This document shows, piece after piece, positions 13,420 to 20,890 of a stretch of DNA of 23,673 bases. A program made the translations under genes and the position numbers. The DNA is taken from contig JAQICQ010000147.1 in assembly GCA_027858455.1 (NCBI GenBank), forward strand, positions 1 to 23,673. Reading direction: 5' to 3'. How positions within the stretch are numbered: position 1 is the first letter of the stretch; each line of letters opens with the position of its first letter. The stretch is from Elusimicrobiota bacterium (GTDB lineage: Bacteria > CG03 > SLGR01 > JAGXOG01). The notes under the pieces were generated by a model, which made no database searches, was not told the DNA's origin, and was given only the letters and a program-made list of their open reading frames with translations.

Positions 13420-15727
13420 CTGTTTTTTAGTTACCGGAATTGTTCAGGGGGTGGGTTTCAGGCCTTTCGTCTATAAAGCGGCAAAGAAATCAGGACTTAA
13501 AGGGATGGTGAAAAATACCGGGGCAGGTGTTATCGTAGAAGTCGAGGGGCCGGGCGATATGATAGTCCTGCTGAAAAAAGACATTAAAAACAACAATCCC
13601 CCCGCTTCCGAAGTAAATTCTATAAAAGAGATCGAAACAACAGATAAAAGTTTCACTAACTTTACCATTGTAAAAAGTTCCGGAAGTCCGGGAGCCACAT
13701 TAAATATTCCGCCCGATATTGCAATTTGCGACGAATGCAGGAATGATATCAGTAATCTCGATGACCGGCGTTATGATTATCCGTTTACTACCTGTCTTAA
13801 CTGCGGGCCCAGGTTCAGCATATTAAAAGAACTTCCCTATGACCGCAAAAGCATAACTATGGATGATTTTAAAATGTGCGGTTTCTGCCGCAGGCAGTAC
13901 AACAATATTAAAAACAGGCGTTATCACGCTCAGCCGATAGCCTGCCCGGAGTGCGGCCCCAAATATTCCTTTAAAGGTAAATCAGGCATTCAGGCCATTA
14001 AGTCAGCGGCAAAATATTTAGCCGGCGGCGGCGCGCTGGCTTTAAAAGGGTGGGGCGGATATCATCTTATAGGCGACGCTGAAAGTAAAGAGACAGTAAG
14101 AACAATAAGAGAGCTTAAAAAGAGAGAATACAAACCCCTTGCTCTTATGGCGGATTCAATATCAGATATTAAAAAATATTGTCGGGTGAGTTCCGCTGAT
14201 GAGGAATTATTAAAATCATTCCGCCGCCCCATAGTTTTATTAGAAAAAAGAAGTAAGAATAAAGTAACTGAAGCAGCAGCGCCTCAAAATATGGCGGTGG
14301 GGTTTATGCTGCCATACAGCGCGGTTCATTACATGCTTTTTAAATATTCTTTACTTAAGGTAATAGTGGCGACCAGTTTAAACAGGGCCGGTGAACCTAC
14401 CATAATTAATCGTTGTGACGCATCGGATTATGGTGATATCCCAAAACTTGAGCATAATTTAAAGATAAGTTTAAGGAGTGATGATTCGGTAATTAAAAGT
14501 ATCCCGGAAGAAAACATTATGTTAAGGAGAAGCCGGGGTTATGTTCCCCGGCAGATTCCCCTGCCGGGAAGCCTGGATTGTCTGACTTCCGGAGCCGGGC
14601 AGAACAGTTCTTTCTGTTTTGCCAGAGAAGGCAAAGCTATGCCTTCCCAGTATACGGGTAATTTAAATAAAATTAAGGCAACCGGCGACTATAAAGAGAT
14701 GATTGAGAAATTTAAAACGATATGGGGTTTTAAACCGGTTGCGCTTGGATGCGATATGCATCCTGGATACGGTTCAAGCCGGGTTTTCAAACAATTGTCA
14801 AACGAATGGGGTCTTGATTTAAAAAAAATTCAGCACCACCATGCTCATCTTGCCGGGTGCGCCGCTGAGAATAAGCTTAAAGGCGATTTTATAGGAGTTG
14901 CTTTTGACGGTATGGGTTACGGCCCCGGCGGTGAAATTATGGGCGGAGAGTTTATGAAATTTAATTATCACAAATATTCCCGTAGGGGATATCTCAAACC
15001 CCGTCGTCAGCCGGGAGGAAATACAGCCGCCAAAGAACCGTGGCGTATGGCGGTTAGTTATCTAAAAGGAAGCGGAGTTGATATTAAAAAAACTGATCTT
15101 TCAGTAAATCCCCGGAATTTAACTGCGCTAAATAAGATGATTGAAAAAGGGATTAATTCTCCTTTCACAACTTCGGCAGGCCGTCTTTTTGATGCTGTCG
15201 CCGCAATGGCCGGAATTGTTTCACATAACACATATATTGCCCGCGCTCCGATAGCCCTTGAGAGTTTGGTAAGGAAAAGATATTTAAACAGTAGCTATGA
15301 TTTTGATATAATAGATAAAGAAAAATCTTTTGTAATAGATACGGACGGTATTATTAGGGGGGTTGCCCGCGATATCCGGCAAAAAGCCGGACCGGAAAAG
15401 ATTGCCTCTAAATTCCATTATACAATTGCGGCAATTGCAGTTGCCGGATTAGAAAAATTAAAAGAGGAAACAGGGCTGGACAGGGCATGTCTGTCCGGCG
15501 GAGTTTTTTGTAATTATTATCTTACTCCGCTTATAAAAGAATTAATTAAAGATAAAGAGATTAAAATATATACGCACCGGCTTGTTTCGCCGGGTGATAA
15601 CGGGATTTCTTACGGCCAGGCGGCGGTTTTGTCCGGAAAAGACTCTGGAACAAAGTCGGAAAAGAGTCGGGAACAAAGTCAGGAAAAGACTCTGGAACAA
15701 AGTCGGAAAAGGAATAGGGAGGTATAA
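13409..15727 (+). CDS. hypF: Carbamoyltransferase HypF
   Basis: HypF converts carbamoyl phosphate and ATP into the carbamoyl adenylate from which HypE makes the Fe cyanide ligands. Domains are in the usual order. An acylphosphatase domain (1-90) has GIVQGVGFRPF. Two zinc fingers have C107/C110/C129/C132 and C157/C160/C179/C182. A YrdC-like domain spans about 195-370. A Kae1-like domain follows, with the HHHAH metal motif near 476-480 and FDGMGYGPGGEIMGGEF. The start is a GTG overlapping the hypA stop, since it gives SRSCFLVTGIVQGVG at the right distance. After the normal end (SYGQAAVLSG) about 30 extra polar residues follow, coded by imperfect tandem repeats at 15641-15710. At 772 residues it is otherwise normal. 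Confidence 0.95.
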   Translation: MSRSCFLVTGIVQGVGFRPFVYKAAKKSGLKGMVKNTGAGVIVEVEGPGDMIVLLKKDIKNNNPPASEVNSIKEIETTDKSFTNFTIVKSSGSPGATLNIPPDIAICDECRNDISNLDDRRYDYPFTTCLNCGPRFSILKELPYDRKSITMDDFKMCGFCRRQYNNIKNRRYHAQPIACPECGPKYSFKGKSGIQAIKSAAKYLAGGGALALKGWGGYHLIGDAESKETVRTIRELKKREYKPLALMADSISDIKKYCRVSSADEELLKSFRRPIVLLEKRSKNKVTEAAAPQNMAVGFMLPYSAVHYMLFKYSLLKVIVATSLNRAGEPTIINRCDASDYGDIPKLEHNLKISLRSDDSVIKSIPEENIMLRRSRGYVPRQIPLPGSLDCLTSGAGQNSSFCFAREGKAMPSQYTGNLNKIKATGDYKEMIEKFKTIWGFKPVALGCDMHPGYGSSRVFKQLSNEWGLDLKKIQHHHAHLAGCAAENKLKGDFIGVAFDGMGYGPGGEIMGGEFMKFNYHKYSRRGYLKPRRQPGGNTAAKEPWRMAVSYLKGSGVDIKKTDLSVNPRNLTALNKMIEKGINSPFTTSAGRLFDAVAAMAGIVSHNTYIARAPIALESLVRKRYLNSSYDFDIIDKEKSFVIDTDGIIRGVARDIRQKAGPEKIASKFHYTIAAIAVAGLEKLKEETGLDRACLSGGVFCNYYLTPLIKELIKDKEIKIYTHRLVSPGDNGISYGQAAVLSGKDSGTKSEKSREQSQEKTLEQSRKRNREV
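15641..15710 (+). repeat. Imperfect tandem repeat at the 3' end of hypF
   Basis: Three copies of a 23/24-base unit: GACTCTGGAACAAAGTCGG plus AAAA at 15641-15663, a diverged 24-base copy at 15664-15687, and a third at 15688-15710 identical to the first. Because two units are 23 bases long, they are read in different frames, so the amino-acid tail is not itself repetitive. The tail (KDSGTKSEKS onward) is rich in Lys, Glu, Ser and Gln and lies outside the HypF fold. Confidence 0.8.
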
Positions 15728-15733
15728 AATAAT

Positions 15734-15982
15734 ATGTGTTTAGCGGTACCGGTAAAGATAGTAGAAATAAATAAAGAGGGAGCGACCAACGGAAGTCCCG
15801 CAGGGGCGACCGGAGAGGTTGCCGGGGTAAGAAGAGAAGTAAATACCGGGTTTTTAAAGGATTTAAAGATAGGTGATTATGTATTGCTCCATGCCGGGTT
15901 TGCAATTCAAAAAGTTGATACCACAGAGGCCAAAAAGACCCTTAAAATCTGGGAAGAGATAGAGGAGGACGCTAAAGAATGA
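15734..15982 (+). CDS. hypC: Hydrogenase assembly chaperone HypC, with an internal insertion
   Basis: HypC binds HypD and the large subunit and carries the Fe(CN)2CO unit. The N-terminal MCLAVP with C2 is the essential iron-binding cysteine, and VRREV, GDYVLLHAGFAIQKV and the acidic end are typical. At 82 residues it has about eight more residues than expected in the first strand-loop region. Between VEI and VRREV there are 19 residues (NKEGATNGSPAGATGEVAG), where homologues have about 11. The extra 24 bases lie in the dispersed repeat at 15780-15807, bounded by a direct repeat GCGACC. Since the insertion keeps the frame and falls in a loop, the protein is probably still active. It starts six bases after hypF and overlaps hypD by ATGA. 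Confidence 0.93.
   Translation: MCLAVPVKIVEINKEGATNGSPAGATGEVAGVRREVNTGFLKDLKIGDYVLLHAGFAIQKVDTTEAKKTLKIWEEIEEDAKE
15780..15807. repeat. Short dispersed repeat, copy 2 (inside hypC)
   Basis: This is the second copy of the 28-base sequence at 11536-11563, 27 of 28 identical. It lies in the hypC reading frame and codes for the residues around ATNGSPAG. GCGACC occurs at 15782-15787 and again at 15806-15811, so an exact 24-base insertion or duplication can be delimited; removing it restores a normal-length HypC. Confidence 0.75.
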
Positions 15983-17067
15983 AATATATTGACGAATACA
16001 GTGATTCAAAAGCAGTAGCATTTCTTCTTGGGAAGATAAGTGAGCTCTCTTTAAAAATCGGCCGCAAGGTGAGAATTATGGAAGTCTGCGGCACCCATAC
16101 TATGAATATCGGCCGCTCGGGATTAAGAAAAACCTTGCCGGAAAACTTAAAACTTCTTTCCGGACCGGGATGCCCGGTCTGCGTGACCCCGCCGGAATAT
16201 CTTTCTGCCACAATGGGGTTGCTTGAGGGAGGAGCGATAATAACAACATTCGGCGATATGACTAAGATACCCGACAGCAGGGGGCGTAAACTTTCGGAAT
16301 ATCCCGAAACAAAAGTAAAGTTTCTTTATTCTCCGGCCGATGCTCTTAAAATCGCAAAAGAAAACCCCGCAAAAGAGATAGTATTTTTAGGTGTGGGGTT
16401 TGAAACTACCGCCCCGCTTATTGCCGCTGTCATAGAGAGAGCGAAAAAAGAAAAAATAAATAATTTTTCCTGTTTTTCCTCACATAAAGTCATGCCTCCA
16501 GCGCTTAAAGCTCTGGCCGACGACCGACAGAGCCGGGTTGACGGTTTTCTTTTGCCGGGCCATGTGTCGGTAGTGATAGGCCGAAAAGGGTATGAAGGAC
16601 TCGATATAAGGGGGGCAATCGCCGGTTTTGAGCCTACCGATATTTTAAGGGGGGTCAAAGAATTGCTTGAGCAGATAACCGGCGATGAGAAGAAAATTGT
16701 AAATTGTTATAAAAGGGCGGTCAGAGAAAAGGGAAACAGCGCCATGAGGGAAATTTTATATAAAGTATTTAAACCTGCCGATGCAAGATGGAGAGGGATG
16801 GGAAATATTCCCGGCAGCGGCCTGGCCATTAAGGATGAATATGCCCGGTGGGATACTGTAGAAAAATTTAATTTATCCCTGTCTGCCGAACCCGAACCGG
16901 AAGGATGCCGCTGCGGAGAGGTGCTGAAAGGCCGGTGCATTCCCCCTGATTGCAGCCTCTTTCAGAAAAGCTGCACTCCCCAAAATCCTGTCGGTCCCTG
17001 TATGGTTTCTTCGGAGGGGGCGTGTAATGCGTATTTCAGATATGAGGTAGCACATGATGAAGAATAA
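15979..17067 (+). CDS. hypD: Hydrogenase maturation protein HypD
   Basis: HypD is the [4Fe-4S] scaffold on which, together with HypC, the Fe(CN)2CO centre is assembled. Conserved motifs include C37GTH at 37-40, GPGCPVC with C65 and C68, and the GFETTAP segment near 135. The C-terminal iron-sulfur region has the expected many cysteines (CRCGEVLKGRC, CSLFQKSC, GPCMVSSEGAC). The 362-residue length is normal. The start ATG overlaps the hypC stop, and the end overlaps hypE by 14 bases. Confidence 0.95.
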   Translation: MKYIDEYSDSKAVAFLLGKISELSLKIGRKVRIMEVCGTHTMNIGRSGLRKTLPENLKLLSGPGCPVCVTPPEYLSATMGLLEGGAIITTFGDMTKIPDSRGRKLSEYPETKVKFLYSPADALKIAKENPAKEIVFLGVGFETTAPLIAAVIERAKKEKINNFSCFSSHKVMPPALKALADDRQSRVDGFLLPGHVSVVIGRKGYEGLDIRGAIAGFEPTDILRGVKELLEQITGDEKKIVNCYKRAVREKGNSAMREILYKVFKPADARWRGMGNIPGSGLAIKDEYARWDTVEKFNLSLSAEPEPEGCRCGEVLKGRCIPPDCSLFQKSCTPQNPVGPCMVSSEGACNAYFRYEVAHDEE

Positions 17068-18067
17068 ATATATTAAAAAAGAAGACGGTTACGGGGGTCA
17101 AGCAACCCGTCGGCTTATAGAGGAAATTATAATTCCGGTTGTAGATAATCCCGCGGCCGACAGGATGGACGACAGCGCATTACTTAAAGTTAAAACCCGG
17201 AATATTCTTTTTTCTACAGACGGGTATGTTGTTAAACCTCTTTTTTTCCCCGGCGGAGATATAGGCCAGCTTGCCGTCAGCGGAACCATAAACGATATTA
17301 TAGCCCAGGGGGGGGAAGCTAAATTCATCTCGGCAGGAGTTATTGTTGAAGAAGGGTTTCTTATAGATAATTTTAAAAAGATTATAGAATCGGCTGCTGC
17401 CGAAGCCCGCTCTGCCGGTGTGGAGATAGTATGCGGAGATATTAAAGTGGTTGAACCCGGCGCTGCCGACGGAATATTTATAACTACCGCAGGTATAGGG
17501 GAGCGGATAAACGGCTTATTCAGAGATGGGATTTCTCCCAGAGACGAAGTGATAGTTACCGGAGCGGTTGCAGAACACGGAGCGGCTATATTTCAAGCCA
17601 GAAACGATATCTTAGAGGGGACATTAGAAGGAACAGCCGTAATAAAGAGCGATGTTGCGGCGTTAAACGGACTTTACGGGACTATGGAAAAATATTCAGC
17701 GGATATAAAATTTATGAGAGACCCGACAAGAGGTGGTTTGGCGGAAGTTGCGATGGAACTTGCAGAAATGGCAGGTATGTCGGTAGAGCTTAGCCAAAAA
17801 GCTATTCCGGTCAAGGATTGGGTAAAAGGGCTTGCCTATATTACAGGAATAGACTATCTTTACCTTGCCTGCGAGGGGAGGATGGTAATTATATGCGGTG
17901 CAGGTAAGGCGGAGGGTATTGTAAAGAGTTTAAAAGCCGACGGGTTCAGTGATGCCGCAAGGATCGGTGAAATAAAAACAGGAAACGGAGCATCTTTAAA
18001 GACTGCGGCCGGCGGAGCCCGGTATCTTACTTCGGGCGAGATAGCCCAAATTCCACGCATTTGTTGA
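17054..18067 (+). CDS. hypE: Carbamoyl dehydratase HypE
   Basis: HypE is a PurM-like ATPase that takes the carbamoyl group from HypF onto its C-terminal cysteine and dehydrates it to thiocyanate. The family end PRIC is intact, with C337 as the last residue. Other matches are RMDDSALLK (ATP/Mg site), DIIAQGGEA, EHGAAIFQAR and DPTRGGLAEVAMELAEMAG. Normal length, 337 residues. A second Met at residue 2 makes the start ambiguous by one codon. It is the last gene of the maturation set; its stop codon lies inside the -35 box of the next promoter, which marks the operon's end, although no hairpin terminator was seen here. Confidence 0.95.
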   Translation: MMKNKYIKKEDGYGGQATRRLIEEIIIPVVDNPAADRMDDSALLKVKTRNILFSTDGYVVKPLFFPGGDIGQLAVSGTINDIIAQGGEAKFISAGVIVEEGFLIDNFKKIIESAAAEARSAGVEIVCGDIKVVEPGAADGIFITTAGIGERINGLFRDGISPRDEVIVTGAVAEHGAAIFQARNDILEGTLEGTAVIKSDVAALNGLYGTMEKYSADIKFMRDPTRGGLAEVAMELAEMAGMSVELSQKAIPVKDWVKGLAYITGIDYLYLACEGRMVIICGAGKAEGIVKSLKADGFSDAARIGEIKTGNGASLKTAAGGARYLTSGEIAQIPRIC

Positions 18068-18091
18068 CAATAGCAATTCAATTTATATAAT
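18064..18091 (+). promoter_or_regulatory. Sigma70 promoter of the small outer-membrane protein gene
   Basis: TTGACA at 18064-18069 and TATAAT at 18086-18091, both perfect, are separated by 16 bases. The -35 box overlaps the hypE stop codon. Transcription would start near 18098, leaving a leader of about 40 bases with AAGGAGG at 18126-18132. Confidence 0.8.
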
Positions 18092-18136
18092 AATGAGGTA
18101 AGTTATGATAAAAATAATACACATTAAGGAGGTATT

Positions 18137-18736
18137 ATGAAGAAATTATTAGTTATAGGTCTTGTAGTCGGGTTGCTTTCGGCGCCTGCTTTTGCAGTGC
18201 AGAAAAAAGCTTCGGTTACAACTAATCCGTTTAGCTTAATGTTTGGAATAATGGGTCTTGAAGGTAACTTTGCCGTAGGCGACAGTGTCAGCATACCGGC
18301 GTCTTTAAGTTATTTCAGCTATGAAGATACAACTGACTTAGTTGGGTTTTATGAAGAAACAGGTACAATTTCAATAATAGGTTTGGGTACAGGTCTAAGG
18401 TATTACTGGCAGGGTAACGCCATTAATGGCTGGTATCTCGGTGGTATCATAAATATGAATATTCTTTCTTTAGATTATGAGAAAAAATATTATGGTGGAG
18501 CTGAGTATACCGGCAGTGCAAGCGCTTCAGTAATTGGAATGGGCTTCCTTATAGGCTATCAGGCTATATGGGAAAGCGGTTTCACACTTGATGCAGGTCT
18601 CGGTATGACTAAATATACTTTGCCTGATTTTGATGTGGAAGCAGAAGCTTCAGGTGGTGCTACAAAGGATGAAACTTTTGAAGGAGTATCACTTACTCTA
18701 CCTTCAATAAAACTTGCATTAGGTTACGCTTTCTAA
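18137..18736 (+). CDS. Exported beta-barrel-like outer-membrane protein, unknown function
   Basis: A 199-residue protein that I cannot assign to a named family. Residues 1-20 form a clear Sec signal peptide, MKKLLVIGLVVGLLSAPAFA, with a signal peptidase I site after A20. The mature part is rich in Gly, Tyr, Ser and Thr in alternating patterns (GLGTGLRYYW, GWYLGGIINMNILSLDYEKKYY, LDAGLGMTKYTLPDF) and ends in LGYAF, an aromatic C-terminus as in small OmpW/OmpA-like barrels. An outer-membrane place is inferred from this, which in turn suggests a Gram-negative-type cell. It has its own strong promoter, a strong AAGGAGG four bases before the ATG, and its own terminator. It is thus an independent, probably well-expressed gene and not part of the hydrogenase operon. 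Confidence 0.75.
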   Translation: MKKLLVIGLVVGLLSAPAFAVQKKASVTTNPFSLMFGIMGLEGNFAVGDSVSIPASLSYFSYEDTTDLVGFYEETGTISIIGLGTGLRYYWQGNAINGWYLGGIINMNILSLDYEKKYYGGAEYTGSASASVIGMGFLIGYQAIWESGFTLDAGLGMTKYTLPDFDVEAEASGGATKDETFEGVSLTLPSIKLALGYAF

Positions 18737-18767
18737 GAAAGTTTAATTTAAGCATAGTTTAGATAAG

Positions 18768-18800
18768 AAGGGGCAGTTTTTATTAAACTGTCCCTTTTTT
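18768..18800 (+). terminator. Rho-independent terminator after the outer-membrane protein gene
   Basis: AAGGGGCAGTTT (18768-18779), a five-base loop, and AAACTGTCCCTT (18785-18796) pair as a 12-bp stem with one G-T wobble. T residues follow to 18800. It overlaps the last codons of mazG on the other strand, whose stop codon begins in the loop. On the minus strand the stem is not followed by a clear T run, so it acts mainly on plus-strand transcripts. Confidence 0.85.
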
Positions 18801-19187
18801 ATTTTCTTTCTCTTTTTCTTTTATTTTTTTCCAGTTTTCAAGTATCTCTTCTGTTGAAGATACTTTTGTGTCTCCAAAGACATGAGGATGGCGCCGGGTA
18901 AGTTTTTTAATTATACCCTCAAGGACTTCATTTATATTAAATTCCCCTTTTTCTTTTGCTATCTGAGAATGAAAAATTATCTGATATAGGAGGTCGCCCA
19001 GCTCCTCCTGAAGGTTTAATGTGTCTTTGTTTTTTATGGCATCTATAACTTCCTGCGTTTCTTCTTTTAAGAAAGGAGCGAGAGATTCATGAGACTGTTC
19101 TTTGTCCCACATACACCCGTCAGGTCCACGGAGCAAGTCGCAGAGTTTAACGAGTTCAGTAAAGAGTAATTCTGTCTTATTATCCAT
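18783..19187 (-). CDS. mazG: MazG-family nucleoside triphosphate pyrophosphohydrolase
   Basis: A 134-residue, single-domain MazG protein that hydrolyses (d)NTPs to monophosphate and pyrophosphate, thought to cleanse aberrant nucleotides. The typical beginning LRGPDGCMWDKEQSHESL is present. Metal-binding acids are in KEETQEVIDAI (EExxE) and EELGDLLYQIIFHSQIA (EExxD). KLTRRHPHVFGD and the ENWKKIKEKEK end match the N-terminal repeat of E. coli MazG, which has two such domains; here only one is present. I chose the ATG at 19187 and not a TTG three codons earlier; neither has a clear ribosome-binding site. It is divergent from tRNA-fMet and convergent with the outer-membrane protein gene. Confidence 0.9.
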   Translation of the reverse strand: MDNKTELLFTELVKLCDLLRGPDGCMWDKEQSHESLAPFLKEETQEVIDAIKNKDTLNLQEELGDLLYQIIFHSQIAKEKGEFNINEVLEGIIKKLTRRHPHVFGDTKVSSTEEILENWKKIKEKEKENKKGTV

Positions 19188-19208
19188 AATAAGCAAATAC
19201 CATAAAAT

Positions 19209-19237
19209 TTGACAAAAATCAAATAATCATATATAAA
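19209..19237 (+). promoter_or_regulatory. Sigma70 promoter of tRNA-fMet
   Basis: TTGACA at 19209-19214 and TATAAA at 19232-19237 are separated by 17 bases. Transcription would begin about 6 bases before the mature tRNA 5' end. Confidence 0.8.
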
Positions 19238-19249
19238 ACAACAAATAGT

Positions 19250-19326
<77 letters not shown>

Positions 19327-19400
19327 ACTTTATCTTTACATATAAATCTTTTCAAGATACTTCTCTTTATTTTCCGGCTATCCGTCAGAGGGCCTGTCTA

Positions 19401-19429
19401 TTTACAATATTTTTTTTATCTGTTAATAT
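19401..19429 (+). promoter_or_regulatory. Possible promoter of the MshEN-domain gene
   Basis: TTTACA (19401-19406) and TAATAT (19424-19429) are separated by 17 bases. The start of transcription would fall at about 19436, the A of the ATG itself, and no Shine-Dalgarno sequence precedes that codon. The transcript may be leaderless. The region is AT-rich, so a chance match is possible. Confidence 0.4.
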
Positions 19430-19435
19430 TAATAT

Positions 19436-19885
19436 ATGAAAAATGACCCGAAAGAAATATTAAAACAGAAACGGCTCGGCGAGATTTTAAAATCCCTTGA
19501 TTTTATTGATGATGAAGAGTTAAAGAAAGTTCTGGAAAAGCACAAAAATTCAGACATGAAAATAGGCGAAGTTCTGTCGTCCATGGGGTTTGCCGACCGC
19601 GAGGTCATTCTTTCTATAGTAGGCAAACAGATGGGCCATCCTTATATAAAAGTTTCCGAATACGGAAATATACCCGGAGAGATACTTAGGTATGTCCCGG
19701 AAGTTACAGCCCGGAATAACATGATGATCCCCTTTGACAGAGAAACAGACAGATTAAAAGTTGCCATGAGCGATCCTCAATCCGAAGAGGTCAGAGCGGC
19801 GCTGTCCATACTTTCAGGGTTGGAAGTAGAAGCATACCTTACTTCCGAAGACGAAATTCTAACTGCTATTAATAAAAACTACTAA
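19436..19885 (+). CDS. Stand-alone MshEN/GspE N-terminal domain protein
   Basis: A 149-residue protein equal to the N-terminal (MshEN/T2SSE-N) domain of type II secretion and type IV pilus ATPases, without the ATPase part. RLGEILKSLDFIDDEELKKVLEKHKNSDMKIGEVLSSMGF at 13-52 is held here in two halves: RLGEILKSLDF (13-23) and KIGEVLSSMGF (42-52). They follow the RLGxxL...LGxxL pattern of c-di-GMP-binding MshEN domains, although the usual Gly before the first turn is D22 and the usual Gln is K35 or H36, so binding is uncertain. The second half (PYIKVSEYGNIPGEILRYVPEVTARNNMMIPF, about 65-100 region) resembles the same region of the GspE protein encoded at the right edge. It might act as a regulator or partner of that ATPase. 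It is convergent with the membrane protein gene, overlapping by four bases. Confidence 0.75.
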   Translation: MKNDPKEILKQKRLGEILKSLDFIDDEELKKVLEKHKNSDMKIGEVLSSMGFADREVILSIVGKQMGHPYIKVSEYGNIPGEILRYVPEVTARNNMMIPFDRETDRLKVAMSDPQSEEVRAALSILSGLEVEAYLTSEDEILTAINKNY

Positions 19886-20883
19886 ACCCGGGATTTAGCT
19901 TCTTTTTCAAGCTGAATTAGAGAGATGTGTTCACGGGTAAGGAAAAACATACCCACGGCAAGAATAGTAAGTATCTGGACGGCATGTATGAGCAATATGA
20001 ATGCCGCGCCCTGGGATTTTCCCATGCCGAGAAGAAGACAGGCGCCGATGCCGGCGGCTTCATATACTCCTATAAAACCCGGCGAAGACGGTATTGATAT
20101 CCCGAGAGCTACTAATGTCATAACAAGAATAGAGCCGGTGTAGGTAATCTGTTCTATACCCATTCCTTTGGCCACAAAATAAAAAGCAAGAGCGTTAATT
20201 GACCATATCCCAAGAGACATTACGACAGAAAGCAAAAGATGGTGTCCTTTTTTTAATATTTCAAGACCGTCAACAAATTCATGTATTAAATTTTCGATTT
20301 TTCTCTCTAAGGTTTTAGGTAAAAATCGCAGAATAATTCTATTTAAGAGATATAGAGTTTTTTCTTTTGAATACATAAGGCCGTAAAGCACAATTATAAG
20401 CAGTATAAGTATAGAAAGAAATATAAACCAAAGTCTTTTAATAGAGTCAGGGAAAGGATGTGAGATAAATACTATTATTGAAAGAGAGAGTATCGCAAAT
20501 ATATCAAGCATTCTTTCTATAACTATTGTTCCTATTGCGCTTGTTTTAGATATTTGTTCTTTCTGGCCTATTAGAAAGACCCGGATTACTTCGCCCGCCC
20601 GGAGGGGAAGGACATTATTTGCCATAAAGCCTATAAAGACATTAGAGACAAGTTCTATGTATTTAATTAATTTTATGGGCGCAAGAAGTATTCTCCATCG
20701 GAGCGCCCGCATGGAAAAATCAAAGACAACTACCGCGGCGGCAAGAATAATAAAACGGTAATCTGCTTTTTTTATCAGAGAAAAGGCCTTCACAAAATCT
20801 ACATCCATCAGGGCAATCCACAGAAAAAATATACTGAGCGGGATTCCCAAAAGAAGGGTTATTTGTTTTTTCGATATTGTCAT
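19882..20883 (-). CDS. YbhN/UPF0104 family membrane protein (lysylphosphatidylglycerol synthase TM-like)
   Basis: A 333-residue integral membrane protein with about eight helices. The family motifs NNVLPLRAGEVIRVFLIG (about 89-106) and TIVIERMLDIFAILSLS (about 118-134), and the later ALGISIPSSPGFIGVYEAA, are clear. Relatives include the flippase domain of MprF and many proteins near glycosyltransferases; their functions are mostly unknown, with lipid or polyprenyl-linked sugar transport a frequent guess. No MprF synthase domain is attached. It is the third gene of a minus-strand operon after gspE and the GAF/HD gene, seven bases from the latter. Nothing in the sequence links it to secretion beyond this position. 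Confidence 0.83.
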   Translation of the reverse strand: MTISKKQITLLLGIPLSIFFLWIALMDVDFVKAFSLIKKADYRFIILAAAVVVFDFSMRALRWRILLAPIKLIKYIELVSNVFIGFMANNVLPLRAGEVIRVFLIGQKEQISKTSAIGTIVIERMLDIFAILSLSIIVFISHPFPDSIKRLWFIFLSILILLIIVLYGLMYSKEKTLYLLNRIILRFLPKTLERKIENLIHEFVDGLEILKKGHHLLLSVVMSLGIWSINALAFYFVAKGMGIEQITYTGSILVMTLVALGISIPSSPGFIGVYEAAGIGACLLLGMGKSQGAAFILLIHAVQILTILAVGMFFLTREHISLIQLEKEAKSRV

Positions 20884-20890
20884 GAAACTT

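Noticed and set aside
13409..13420. Frameshift between hypA and hypF
   Set aside because: hypF has a good GTG start overlapping the hypA stop, and both proteins have complete family ends.
15641..15710. CRISPR array
   Set aside because: The repeats are contiguous without spacers and lie inside hypF; no other regularly spaced repeats were seen in the window.
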